Part shown: positions 21,252-32,740 of the stretch, piece by piece | How positions within the stretch are numbered: the stretch's first letter is position 1 | How the letters are laid out: each line of letters opens with the position of its first letter | Assembly (NCBI GenBank): GCA_003184365.1 | Contig: NKYR01000181.1 | Location: forward strand, 1 to 58,304 | Origin: Evernia prunastri | Lineage: Eukaryota; Ascomycota; Lecanoromycetes; Lecanorales; Parmeliaceae | Direction: 5' to 3' | DNA: 58,304 nt | Made by a program: the position numbers and the translations under genes | The notes under the pieces: model-generated | Database searches by the model: none | Seen by the model: the letters and a program-made list of their open reading frames with translations, nothing else | What the model was told of the DNA's origin: nothing

Positions 21252-24200
21252 CTAGTCCAAACTCGCGGTATCGCTCCTATCGACCACAGGTCTCATCGCG
21301 CCGTCCGCCCCCACCCCCTTCTTCCCACCAATGCCCCCCACCACACCCGGTCCGTGATGTAGCACGCCCTTCGCGTCCTCCAGCGTGCCCCTCCTCTCCT
21401 CGACGGGGCCGACGGCCTCGTTCGCCAGCTCGTTCCCGTTCTCCCCTTCCAGCGGTAACTTGTTGCGCAGATCGTAATGGTCCACGCCATCCGCTCGTTC
21501 GCCGTGGGCGTCTTCCACCGGTTCGATGAGTTCGCGACCATTGCTGATTCCAGCTGCGTCGATGGTGTGCTCATTGTGGCTGTCGGGGTCGTCGTCATCG
21601 TCGCCGAGCTGCTTGCCTGTGCCCTCTACGCTTGGGGATACCACACCCGCTTGGCTGGTGAGGGTGACGGTGCTGGCATTGGCGCCTTCATCGCCCAGGT
21701 GCCGGCCAAGCTTGAATGGGAAAGCTTTGCCGGGACCGGCGGAGGGCCGTTCGCCGGGACTGGCAGGGAGAGGGATAGTTGTTGCATTCTCGGAGCTTTG
21801 GTCTGGTGGACTTGTAGTGATGCTGTCACTAAGCTGCGTACCTTCTTTGTCTCCTTTGGGGCTGACGATACCTGCTTGGCTTGCGAGCGTGACGGTGCTA
21901 CCATTCACATCCTCGTTACCTAAATCTCTACCGAGTTTGAAAGGAAAAGCCGTACCAGGCCCCGCAGAGGGTCGTTCTCCCGGGCTAGCAGGTAGGGGGA
22001 CTGCTTTCGCATTCTCAGAATCCGCATCTGGTGGACTGGAGAGGACGATTGGAGGGGCGAGCTGAGCGCGGTCGGTTGGATGGCCGTTTGCTTGGCCATT
22101 CAATGCTTGTTCGTCTGTTCGGCGGTCCAGTTCTGCAGCTGGAGTGTTCTCGTCGATTTCGGTCTTGGCTAGATAAGTAGTCTGACCTGCGTCAGTGACG
22201 CCCCGCCGCCGAGACCGCGAACGTGATATCTTATTTGCTCGGTCAGCACCTGCTGGTCTGGCATTGGCACCGTCGTTCTGAGATACTGTTGTGGTGCGGA
22301 CTTCCTTGTCTGCTTGTTCCTCGCGTTGAATCTGCAATCTATCAGCACCGAACGCATCAATGTGACAGGGAATGAACCGCACTGTATGTTCATCGTGCGA
22401 GCTTCCCCAAAAACTCCACATGCTCATCCCCCAGCTCTTCTTTTTCTTCTCTTCCTTTGGCATGCTCAGACCTCTCCGACCAGCTAGTGCTGAGGGCGGA
22501 GGCACTTCATCGTTGCCAAAACCCTGAAAGCCTTTCGCCATTTCCTTCGCTCGTTGCTTTTGTACCTTTCGCTTTTCTCGAGCATACTTTTGGTCCCACT
22601 GTTTCTTAGCATTTAACCATTTCTCGACGGGACCAGGCTTGATCACGCCAACTTCGTTTGCCGACATGTGTAACGCCGGCATGGATGATGGTGGATCCAA
22701 AGGAAAGATGTTACCGTACCGGTCGACTCTCTGCCGAATCATATGGTCTTTGAAAGGTGGCAAAGCATCACCCGCTTTGCCCACTTGGTCTTTCGCGGCA
22801 GTTCCCCCTTGAGCTACGCCTTTTGTCAAAGTCATTTTAGTTTGCTTCGGCTTGTCGAGGTCGCTTTCACTGTCAGTATCTGATCCCGTGGAAATGAGCG
22901 ACACCTCTTCGTCATCCATGATCTCTATCTCAATCTTTTGAGCTCGAGCGAGGACCCAAGCACCAAATTGAGCGATAGATCGATACATATATTTTGCTGG
23001 TCGTGTGAAACTAAGCGTTGGGGCCACATGGCAGAGATCGTCCCACACTTGCAGCTGCACATCCGTAGGCTTCCATTTTGCGATAAGGTCCCTCGCTTCG
23101 GGATACTCGTCCAGATAGGCATCGCCTGGAGGATACTGCGAAGGATGAGCAGCTTTGTGAGCGAGATAGATCTGCTCGTCTCGTAGCACCTCACCGCCAC
23201 CCGTTACAATGAGTAATGGAGGTAAGCCACCCAATGATGGCTGTAGGACCGGCGAAACGAGCGGATGCGATATTAGCTGATTAGTAGTATACATTTGGAT
23301 TTGGTCTTTTAGGTAAACAAGGTTGCCGCCTATCATGATCGAGAGATTATGTCCGGCGCCAGGTATTGTATTACCAGGCCGCTCTCCAGCACCGTCAGTA
23401 CCGGCTGGATTATCGGGATTTTCCTTGGGATGTAGATTTTCTGGGGCGTGATCGATTGAGAAACCCTGCACTGCACTGTTCCTTGCCTCCCGTCTCTCCG
23501 CGTTAGTTGATTTCCTAGGCAGTCCTTCGCCTGCCACTTGCTCCACGGCATGCATTGCTATTTGTTCCATATCATCGGTGTTAGGTGGCGGCCACGAAGC
23601 CGACGGCCGTTGTAGAAAGCCATGAGTGGGAATAAAATCTGATGAACCGTCGCCTGCGACGCTGGGGAAAGAATGGGTCAGGTCAACCCAAGGTGATATT
23701 AGTATTGCCCCTGCTGGAAGAGGCAGGCCTCAATCCCTTAGTATTACAAGTATACTATACTCAGGTCAGCTTTCGCATGCACGAACCGTAATTTTACGTA
23801 CCTGACAATCATTCCGGCTCCCGCTGAATCGCCCGCAAGAACGATCTCTGAAGGATCTTGTACAGTCAAGAGGTAGAGGTATGCTGCTAGACAATCGAAT
23901 AGACCGCAAGGAAATGGAAATTGAGGAGCCAATCGGTACCGCGCTGTCGTGTGTCAATACTACTGGCGATATCCATTCCAACAACAAGACTCACTATGAG
24001 TCATCAGTACATTATCCCTTACACCAATCTTCGACCGTGCACTCACCGCGCAAAGACTCTAGCCTCCAATTTTCGAGCATGGCGTTGAAGCTGATACCGA
24101 TGTTCATCTACGCTCCCAAAGAAGTAGGCACCCCCATGTACATAGAGCATGACTCGTCTGCCCTTCTCGCCCTTCCTCCTGTCCAGATCTCTCCTCATCT

Positions 24201-24635
24201 CAATCCATTCCGCCTTCAAGGTGCTGCCGTCTCTACGCCATTGCCACCACTTCTCCCCTCCTACTTTGTCAACGCCACGGTGCCCTAGCTGAGCTACAAC
24301 CGTGTCTGCGGCATGAGATAGACATTCTTGGGGTATCGTGATTTCTTCAACTTTGACCCAGCGTGGACTGGGAACCCATTGAGACGTAAAACCCTGTATA
24401 TCTTCAACAGTGTGATGGGAGGCGTAGGTAAGAAATTGTCGGATGAGATTTACGCCTTCGTGGTACGAGATGTGGGCAGTAGGCTTCTGCCGGAGAGGCT
24501 TTCGATTAAGGTACTATGGGAACGGTGAGCAAGACCTCATTAGAGAGACCTATCGGTTAGACATACATGAGAGAAATACGTCTCGATCACTATAGGTGCG
24601 ACAGCAGTGCCAACTGAGATGGTATTGAAGACCAT
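21252..24635 (-). pseudogene. HSL-type alpha/beta-hydrolase (lipase/esterase), apparently disrupted
   Basis: The gene runs right to left. Exon 1 is 24635-24567 (MVFNTISVGTAVAP), exon 2 is 24513-24047, exon 3 is 23943-23802, and a final long exon runs 23754-21252. The catalytic parts are visible: the oxyanion motif YVHGGAYFFGS, the nucleophile motif GDSAGAG, GGEVLRDEQ with the likely Asp, and WDDLCHVAP with the likely His. A disordered C-terminus of about 500 residues follows. Two lesions are seen. The exon 2/3 splice sites leave the phases one base out, between VFAR and YRLAPQ. An in-frame TGA lies at 23732-23730 in the conserved segment between VILRD and GLPLPAG. Everything after it stays open for more than 800 codons, so inactivation is recent, or these are sequence errors. 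Confidence 0.75.
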
Positions 24636-25004
24636 GATTGTTCGAGTAGCGGAGTGAGTAGGAAAAGTAAATATCGAAGCATGCGAGACAGAATCTAAAA
24701 GGCGCAGAGCAATGGAAACATTGTTACTAGTACAGGACGGGGCATCAATCAGCGACCTTGAAATCAGTGCGTCTCAAGACTTGAAGACCAGATGCGATGA
24801 AGTGAGTGTATCCAGATTTCCCATTCCCAATCATCGTCATGTATAAAATAGTAAGGTAAAGTGAATTAGCTCCGTACAAGTTACAGTACTAGGGCCTTAT
24901 CTCCGACATGCCGATCTCCCGAGCCGTGAAAGTCTAACTGCAAAATTCGAGAGAGGGTCTCCCATCGCTATGACAATAACAGTGTGCATTCAACGCCGAA
25001 CACC
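24636..25004. promoter_or_regulatory. divergent intergenic region between the lipase gene and TSR2
   Basis: The 369 nt separate two outward-facing start codons. No clear TATA box or known operator was recognised. Confidence 0.45.
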
Positions 25005-25690
25005 ATGTCAGCTTCACCATCAATCCCAGGACAGAAGCCGATAAGAGAAGCCCAGGAGGGTGTCGCGCTTCCTCCATCGCCTGGTACTTCTAAATTTTGC
25101 TGCCACCCAGTTCAACGTGCTGAAAGAAGATAGAGAAGATCCAGAGCAAATTCGACCTCTCAATCGCCCTCTGTCTCTCTACCTGGTCTGCTCTCACTCT
25201 CGCCGTCCAGAATTCTTGGGGTGGCCCTGATTCTTCGGAAAAGCGCGATTGGTTCGCGGGAGCAATTTCCGACCTGATATCTACAACACCAGATGCCGAC
25301 GTTGACTACCTTGAGGAATTCATGCTTCAGATTATGAATGATGAGTTTGATGTCAATGTCGAAGATGGCAGCGGAGAAGAGGTCTCCGCTAAGATAGTTG
25401 GCTTGAGAAAACTGACACTGCAAGGGGATTTTGCATTGGTGGATGAGATGTATTCGAAATGGCAGGATAGGCAGAGCAAGGGTACAGGTGGGAAGATCAA
25501 TTTTCAGCATATCACTCGGGATGACGATGAAGATGAAACCGATTGGGACAGTGATGATATGGATGATGAAGAGGACGGCGACGTTGAGATGGACGAAGCA
25601 CCTCCGCTGGTGAAGGCTCATAAAGAGAAGGTCCAGCCCAAGGTCGATGATGAGGGGTTTACAGAGGTGGTAGGCAGGAAGAGGAAATAG
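25005..25690 (+). CDS. TSR2: pre-rRNA processing protein / eS26 chaperone Tsr2
   Basis: Two exons (25005-25083 and 25134-25690) with a 50-nt GT-AG intron give 211 residues. The Tsr2 core spans about residues 30-120, with the family blocks WSALTLAVQNSWGGPDSSEKR, DYLEEFMLQIMNDEFDVNVEDGS and LVDEMYSKW. The C-terminus has a run of Asp and Glu (about 145-180) and ends in the conserved GFTEVVGRKRK. Yeast Tsr2 takes the ribosomal protein eS26 from its importin and delivers it to the 90S pre-ribosome in the nucleus, and it is needed for 20S pre-rRNA processing. The intron acceptor was chosen because it alone gives the right phase and avoids an in-frame TGA just upstream. Confidence 0.9.
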
Positions 25691-26498
25691 AACGGGTCAT
25701 CCGAGCAAAACACGACACTACACCTCCCGCATGGGGCAGACGCTCCGGTACGATCTTCTCTCCAAACAATCTGGGGTGACCTACCTCTGTCTGAAGAGGG
25801 ATCATCCGCGGGAGGTTGGGGAAAGGAAAATCTTGAAGGAGGAAATATCAATCCGTTCATGCAAGGTTATCTTGGGCTCTTCCGAGAGGTCTCTGGAGCT
25901 GCCTCATGAGCCCTGAGTGAGGTCCACTGTGCATTTGCTTTTGACCTTACGTTTGTGAGCGCTGCATATCTCACGTTTCCAACCTCTGTCCTCGAAAGGT
26001 CGATCGAAAAACGGGCAGCTCTCGCCTATAATGATCTCAACCTTAGGTAGCATAATTATGCACTCAGAGCGTCCATAAGCTATCGGAACTTCTCAGCTTG
26101 ATCAATAAATCATGAAGCAGCTTGATAAACGACAGATCCTGTTCAATTGCTGCATCCGTAGTTAGGGTTTCGCTCCCTCAGGTTACTCCGAAGCCGTGAC
26201 TAGGAACAACTTGCCCCCATCTCCGCTCAATGGCGATTGTAGAGTTCATACATGTAGACATATCTTTTCTTTGCAGTCCTTCCTGTGGACGAGGAGCACT
26301 GGCTTCTCGATAAACAAAACAGAAGCATGGGCTGGCAGAGCTCTAGCCAGCTGCCAATGGCGCTAGCGTTAAATTTGTTATCGCCTTTCACCACTCGCGT
26401 TTACTACGACACACCCACATCATCTTCAATTTGTCCTCCGTTCAATTTGCTTCTAGGAGCTGTGTCGATATTACCTTTATTGACAAGAGCAAATCAGG
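25691..26498. other. intergenic region and likely long leader of the Zn2Cys6 gene
   Basis: No supported gene is seen. A frame at 26285-26653 overlaps the start of the regulator in another phase and is probably chance. Confidence 0.45.
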
Positions 26499-28762
26499 AT
26501 GGAATCGAAGTCATCCTACCCAGACCCCGAGGTAGCTCATGGGGGAATGCACCCATTCTCCTATGCAACCCAACCTTCGATGCCTCCAGCCGAGCACGCG
26601 CACGCCCACATGCAGCAAGCTCCAGCAGCAAACATGCGAAGGCCTATCAGTGATGGACAAGACTATGGACAGATGAACCACAACGGACAGGCTTTCGCAC
26701 AAAATGGACAGATCCCGAGAGAAGCTCAACCCTCCACGCCACAGCAGCTTGCGCAACGAGGACTTGACGCAGATCACACCCATGAACGGAACAATTCGGA
26801 TTTCCCTGCTAGAAAGAGAGCAAAGGTCACGAGAGCGTGTGATGAATGTAGAAGAAAGAAGGCATCTCTTCCCCGGCTTGCTTGGACGCTCTCTCCAGTT
26901 TTACGGGCCCGTTACTAACCTCTTCAGATACGATGCGATGCCGAGTCAGAGACCCCTGGTATACAGTGCAGTGCCTGCAAACGAGCAGACCAGGTGTGTG
27001 ATTTCAGAAGGGCGCCACAAAAGCGGGGTCCAAGCAAAGGGCGAGTTGTCAACAAGAAAACCTAGGCCTACGCGCACATACTCATTTTCTTATAGGTACA
27101 TCAAGGAATTAGCAGAGCGTGTCAACAGGTTGGAAAACTCTGGAGTTATTCCTCCCGATGTGCAGTATGCCCCAGTCAATCACGATGCGTCTGGTCCAGG
27201 GGGTGTCTATTCGCCGGCGCTTGACTATACTCGGCAGAGAAATCATGGTATGATTGTTGGCCCGCATACGTTCGAGCCAGGTCATCAAGAACTCCAAGAT
27301 TTTCCGTCAGGACACGGAAGCGCGAATACAGACGCGGCTACACAAGGATTTCCAGTCCCGAGAGCCCTACACGCTACATCTATCATTCATCACCAATCAG
27401 GGGATACATTGGACAACATTGCACCTGATCCGTCGGTTGGCAAGTAAGTTAGGGTTTTAGTGGTCTCGATTACTTTCTAACTCCTGCATAGTTGTGGCAA
27501 GCTCATCCAAGCTTTCTTCCCTGTGCTTGCACGCCACGAGGACCGGGTGCATCACGAACTCGAGAAAGTGTCTCCTGCTATTCGTACAGCCGTGCTCCAT
27601 GCACGCGACCTAGCAGTCACCTATTGTACTTCCGCTCTCAAGCCAGAGGCTATGACAGCCCGAGTTGCATCAGAACTCGCTGCCTTGAAGGCAGAGGGAC
27701 CCCATTCCCGCAACAGTGAAGCCAATCTCGCATATCTGCAAGCCTTGTTCTTCATGGCCATCGTCGCCGAGATGAGTGGTCCTGTGCACAATCGTAACAC
27801 GTCGTGGGTTGCTGAAGCGGTCAGTACCGCATCATATTTGAACCTGCATCTATCCCACCGCTTTGCAATGGAGACCACAACCGATGAGGATTCTAGTCAA
27901 AGAGTAGCTAGGCGCGTTTGGTTGAGTCTGATTGCACTTGACCGTTTTCATGCCAGTAGCACGGCTAGCCCGTTGCTCGTTGCCGAAGATAATGCACGTC
28001 TGGTTGCGTCCGATGAGGCTAATCTAGGCCCGGACGCCTACCATCTAGTCCGTAAGTCGGAAATGAATCCACCATTCTGTCCTCTCGACAGCTAGGTGCT
28101 AATCTAGAGCAGGAATCTCGCTCGCGCTGGGCCACGTGTCCAATGCTGTTCTCTACAAAGACCCAGGGCGAAATCGTTCCCATCCTCGCGAGCTTCTCCT
28201 TGACAGCGTGATGAAAGGAGAGGTTGACCGCTTGGGTGAGGGCCTGGTTCGAACGTTCCAACAGTCACCACACGTACATCTCGCTTTTGCCCATCTTAAG
28301 CTCCTCTGCCTCAGACTCCCTGGATACACTGATTCGATAGAGACTGAACGCTTGGAGCTCGCTCATCAAATCGTCGATCAACTAAGCTCGCCCACTGGCG
28401 ACGTGCGACCATTGTCCCATCAATTTGCTGGGCTTGCCGCCGTCACACTGGCAGAGAGCATGGGGAATGAACAGTCTGTAGCCACATTGCAAAAGCTTCG
28501 CACCATCCTTGACAAGGGCTACGTTCGAGAGGACATTGAGTCTAGCAAACTCAGACCCCACAAAACGATCTGGAATGTGCCTATCAGCTCTTTCATCAGT
28601 AAAAAGCTTGGAGACAGGGCGTCTCAGAATGTCGATGACGCTGGTCCCTCTCATGGCGGATTGCAGCACCTTGCGGACGCTGCGGTGGGAAACGGTCCCA
28701 ATGGGGAGGCTACAGACTGGACTGCGGTGGATGCCAAGGGTTTTCTGGCGGAATTTGAGTAG
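26499..28762 (+). CDS. Zn2Cys6 transcription factor (Rgt1-like zinc cluster)
   Basis: Five exons (26499-26861, 26928-27040, 27096-27443, 27492-28051, 28113-28762) give 677 residues. The zinc cluster is Cys114, 117, 124, 135, 138 and 145 (CX2CX6CX10CX2CX6C), followed by the linker KRGPSKGYIKELAERV and a short coiled coil. This cluster-linker pattern resembles yeast Rgt1 and relatives, which act on sugar-transporter genes; the regulon of this protein is unknown. Residues 275-500 look like the fungal middle homology region. Introns 1 and 2 begin with GC (GCATCT and GCGAGT) rather than GT. They are required because only these borders restore the six-Cys cluster and the linker; a good branch point (CTAAC) and a TTCAG acceptor support intron 1. 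Introns 3 and 4 are GT-AG. Confidence 0.88.
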
Positions 28763-30435
28763 CACTCTTTGGTGGTTGGTACGAAATCTCTATTCTACAC
28801 GCGTTGATCCGTACTTGTCAGATACATGATTACAGGAGAAGGACGACTTCAAATCGACCGGCATTGAACATTTGTCCGTTACTTAAGATTAGCAAGCTGC
28901 AATGGTCATTCAAAAACTTTATCTAGTCCCGTCCGTCCCGTAGAGTCCTGACCCTCAGCTTCAAGCGTTGCAGGAGATCTCAGCACTACTCGCCAGGGAT
29001 ATCTTGCATTTGATTCTACTTTACTGCATCTGCAGTGCACTCGCGTTACGCTACGGGCTATCTCATCTATCCCTTCTTGAAGAAGAGGAATAGCCATCCC
29101 CAAATCATCTTTACTGCCCACGCATCGAACAGAAAGTGCACTGCCAATCACGCCGTCTACCATCCCTCGTCAGAATGCCGAGGTACCGCCACAGAGCCAG
29201 CCTCGCCAGCGCAAGGCGAGCGAGGGCAGATAGCAATGACAGCCTTCTGTTTGTACTTTACATATTCTGTCCATTTTGGAGTCTGGCAAAGGTTACACCT
29301 GCAGACCAAGGTACGGTATGTATGTAGAGGGTTCGAACCCTTCGTTCTTTGTCTTCACGCAGTTTTAGCATACTATCGCGCGACCCTATTCAACAGTGAT
29401 ATGTGTGATCTGACTGATAAGCTATTTGCCATACGTGTTAAGGTGACAAACAAGTTTGAATGGTATAATAGACGTGAGCTCGAGGGGTCCTCATGATATT
29501 CCGTCCTATAAATTGGAAGATTGACTATCGAGTGCAATGTCCAGTGATAATCCATAAAAGACTCTGTTACAGTTATCGCTGCGAGATTATGCAGTAGGAA
29601 TCCCTAGAGTCTCAAGGGCCGATCTTGGCTTCGCTCTGAGAGCAATTGGTCCCCAGCACGGGGTAGAGGTGCAGCCTGTCGCTGGGGGGCGTGGTGACTT
29701 TTAGGTGCAGTGCGGAGAAATGATTGTCGTTGGAAAGAATCGACACAGATCCCTGTGAGCATCAGTTTCGCTTGGCACGCGGCCTCGACTTTTCCCCTCG
29801 TTCCGAAAAATGCCGAAAGGATGGGACCCCACATTATTATCCGCGACATATTTCTGGCTTCCTTTTATCTCATTTTCTCTCAGCCTTTCCAGCAACCTGA
29901 CTCTGATGCTGCTCTCTGGAGTCTGGACTGGACCCTGTTGATGACCAACGCACAGTCAATGACGACTGCACCTCCTGCATGCGGGTTAGATCTCAGCCCT
30001 TAGCATCAAAATGCTGACACAAAGGGCGGGAACGAAACCCCCTATCTCGGTATCTCCACATTGCGTGCGAGCGACTCACATAATACGCCTCGGTTATTTT
30101 GCTGTCTATGTACATTACCTTCAAGAAGCTTCTAGCTTACTGATCATATAACATTAACACTTTTATAAAATGCCTTGATCCTGCTCTGCTTTCGAGCCTC
30201 ATCTGCGCGGGCACAACTTTTCCACTTCGAGGACTGCCTCCGCCCTTTCTGCTCATATCTCTTTTGGAGTCCGGCTCTCATACGAAGTGGTAGACCTTCG
30301 AGGGTCCTCTGCTTCTAGGAAAACAATTTTCACTATCATGTCTTAGAGATACCCAAAGACAGACGCCCGAGTGCTATTGATATCCCACTCCCCGTCCTCG
30401 CCACAAAGAGGGGCTCGCCCCCAACTTCTACGTTC
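28763..30435. other. intergenic, no supported gene
   Basis: This 1.7-kb gap has scattered short frames without family-like content. A 12-bp palindrome GGGTTCGAACCC lies at 29329-29340; it is not part of a tRNA that I can fold. Some sequence must be the promoter of the SIS gene. Confidence 0.45.
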
Positions 30436-31295
30436 ATGATGGACGAATCAGAGGTGGCTTCCCCAGCGATGTACCAGCTACCCCTAACGCCAACATCGCC
30501 CCTCTCGTCCGCAGCAATGTCAGATGCAGGAGGGCCCATTGAGGAAACCAGCAGCAAAGACGCATTAGCCACAGCGATACACGTCATCAGGACAGAGCGG
30601 GATGCTCTAACGCAGCTTGAAGGCCTGTATGTCTCCAACCCGGTTGCCCAAGAGGGGCTCGCGAATTCGGTCAATGCGATCACTTCGTCCATCTGTTCGG
30701 GTGGGAAACTCGTAGTCGTGGGCGTTGGAAAGAGTGGGAAAATTGGCCAGAAGGTGGTGGCGACAATGAATAGCTTCGGCATCCGGAGCGCCTTTCTTCA
30801 CCCCATAGAAGCTTTACATGGCGATTTGGGCATGATTGGAGAAGTAAGCATCTCTGTTCGATCATGGACTATGAAGCTGACTGTATTTAAAAGAATGATA
30901 CCATCCTCATCATCACTTTCTCTGGAAGGACGCCGGAACTTTTGAACCTCATGCCGTACCTTCCTCTCGACATGGCGCTCATAGCAGTGACATCTCATAT
31001 GAGCCCTTCGACTTGTCCCCTTTTCGAGTCTCGGTCTCCGCACCTGTCGATCCTTCTTCCAGCACCTATTCCAGTTTCCGAGGTCGAGTCGTTCGGTGTA
31101 GCCGCTCCAACCACATCCACCACCGTCGCACTCGCTTTGACTGACGCTCTAGCAATGGCGGTCGCTCGACGTCTTCATCTCGACCCTTCGGTGATTTTCC
31201 AGGGGTATCACCCTGGTGGTGCTATCGGTCTCAGCCATCGAGCGAACGGTTTATCATCAACAGGCCGCGGAAAGCCTTCTTCTGTTGAAATATAG
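30436..31295 (+). CDS. SIS-domain protein, KpsF/GutQ (arabinose-5-phosphate isomerase-like) family
   Basis: Two exons (30436-30843 and 30894-31295) with a 50-nt GT-AG intron give 269 residues. The SIS domain covers about 50-230. Its signatures are VVGVGKSGKIGQK (about 93-105), HPIEALHGDLG (about 120-130), TFSGRTPELLNL (about 145-156), and FQGYHPGGAIG (about 238-248). KpsF/KdsD/GutQ enzymes interconvert ribulose 5-phosphate and arabinose 5-phosphate. Bacterial members usually carry two C-terminal CBS domains; this protein ends shortly after the SIS fold and has none. The N-terminal 45 residues are a Ser/Pro-rich extension. Whether the fungal protein isomerises a pentose phosphate or another sugar phosphate is not known from the sequence. 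Confidence 0.85.
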
Positions 31296-32740
31296 AAGAC
31301 TATTCGCAACTACGACTAAGTTCCGTATCCTGATACTCAGCGGATTTTTTTTCTTTACCTGAGCATGCCATGTACACTATTAAAATAAATCCAAACCAAA
31401 AAATTAAAAGCGGTAACCATTTGTATCTTCGACTGTCGACAATAGTTCGATAATTGAGGGCACCAGTTTCCCGGATGACAATTCTCTCCAGCCAGTCTCC
31501 TTCACAAACTAAGACCGACTAATTGCGTCCTCGCTTACTGTTGCTGACAAACAATGTTGACAAAGGGCAGCACAGTACGTAGACATCAAATTAGCATACT
31601 ATTGTTATCGAGTCGGAAGCTGAACTGCCAAGGGTACCCAACACGTAGCCAGCCAGTCCTGGAGCTCTTACACTATTTGAGACGTGTCAAATAACAGGGT
31701 TATCATGCTACTCATCTCTTCCAAAGCAATTTGGAGGTACAATGTCTGATAATGAAGAGGGGCATCTCGGACTAATATCCAAAATCCCTATCTATGTGTA
31801 ACTTTGAAATATTGCATCGTATCCTTGAGGGGAGCGTTGTCTATCGATACCTACCTTAGCTACTCACCGATGTGTAAAACGGCATTCGCGGAAGATATCG
31901 TTACCACAAGCCTTATCAATTGAGATACAGTAGATGCATAAAGTAAGGCGGACGTTTCTTTTGCCGCTACCGGCGTTAGCCCCAGAAGGTCCTCCCCAGA
32001 TAAATACTTAAATAATCCGTCACGAGCACGCCTCACTACTACCTTACTACTGCTTTTACTACGATACAAGGTCAGCATTGCGGTTTGATACTTGTGACCA
32101 TTTATGCAAATTCAACATAATCATGCAATCAATGCTCCGAATGACACAATCGCCCAGCTACTTGACCGTAACACCTTGAGCCATCCCTGCATCCAACGAG
32201 CTAGCCAGATGACTCTTGAATTCGAGTCATTAACACCTTCTCCACTTCCGATATCAACTCAATGAACGCCTAACCTCTTATTTGCCGTCTTGCGATCAGG
32301 CTGCAGCTTCGTCGATTTCCATTCAGAAGCTGTGTGAAACATTAGAGCCAGCCCTGTGCTCTGACCGCTCCCCCCCTCTTCCAAGCGCCTTCTCAGGCAT
32401 CAGTATCAAAAGCATACCCTTCTTTTGGGCCTTACCTGGCCAATTACCCGCTTCCATTACCAACAGTAATGCATCCATAGCAGTCAAGCCGCACAGCTTC
32501 GCCTGCTTGCGCAAACTGCCGCACTTCACACATTCAACACCTGGTCTGAGAGAAATACGGCAACGCCCCTAAACACAGTCGCTACCATGTAATTATGGAG
32601 ACCTCAATCATCGAATGACTGTGGATGGACCTCCTGGACACAATACACCTTGCACAGGCTGGGGATTAATTTTCGAACATCCCGTGTCGACGTTCGAACC
32701 CCTGGCACCTTAGCCCGTACCAGCCCCCAGCACCGCTATC
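31296..32740. other. intergenic, no supported gene
   Basis: Short frames (for example 32282-32572) have no recognisable features. The right end is the likely promoter and leader of ATG13. Confidence 0.45.

Noticed and set aside
29281..29345. tRNA gene suggested by GGGTTCGAACCC (29329-29340) and an A-box-like TGGCAAAGG
   Set aside because: The T-arm pairs, but the sequence on either side cannot form an acceptor stem on either strand and no anticodon arm is found. It is a chance palindrome or a fragment.
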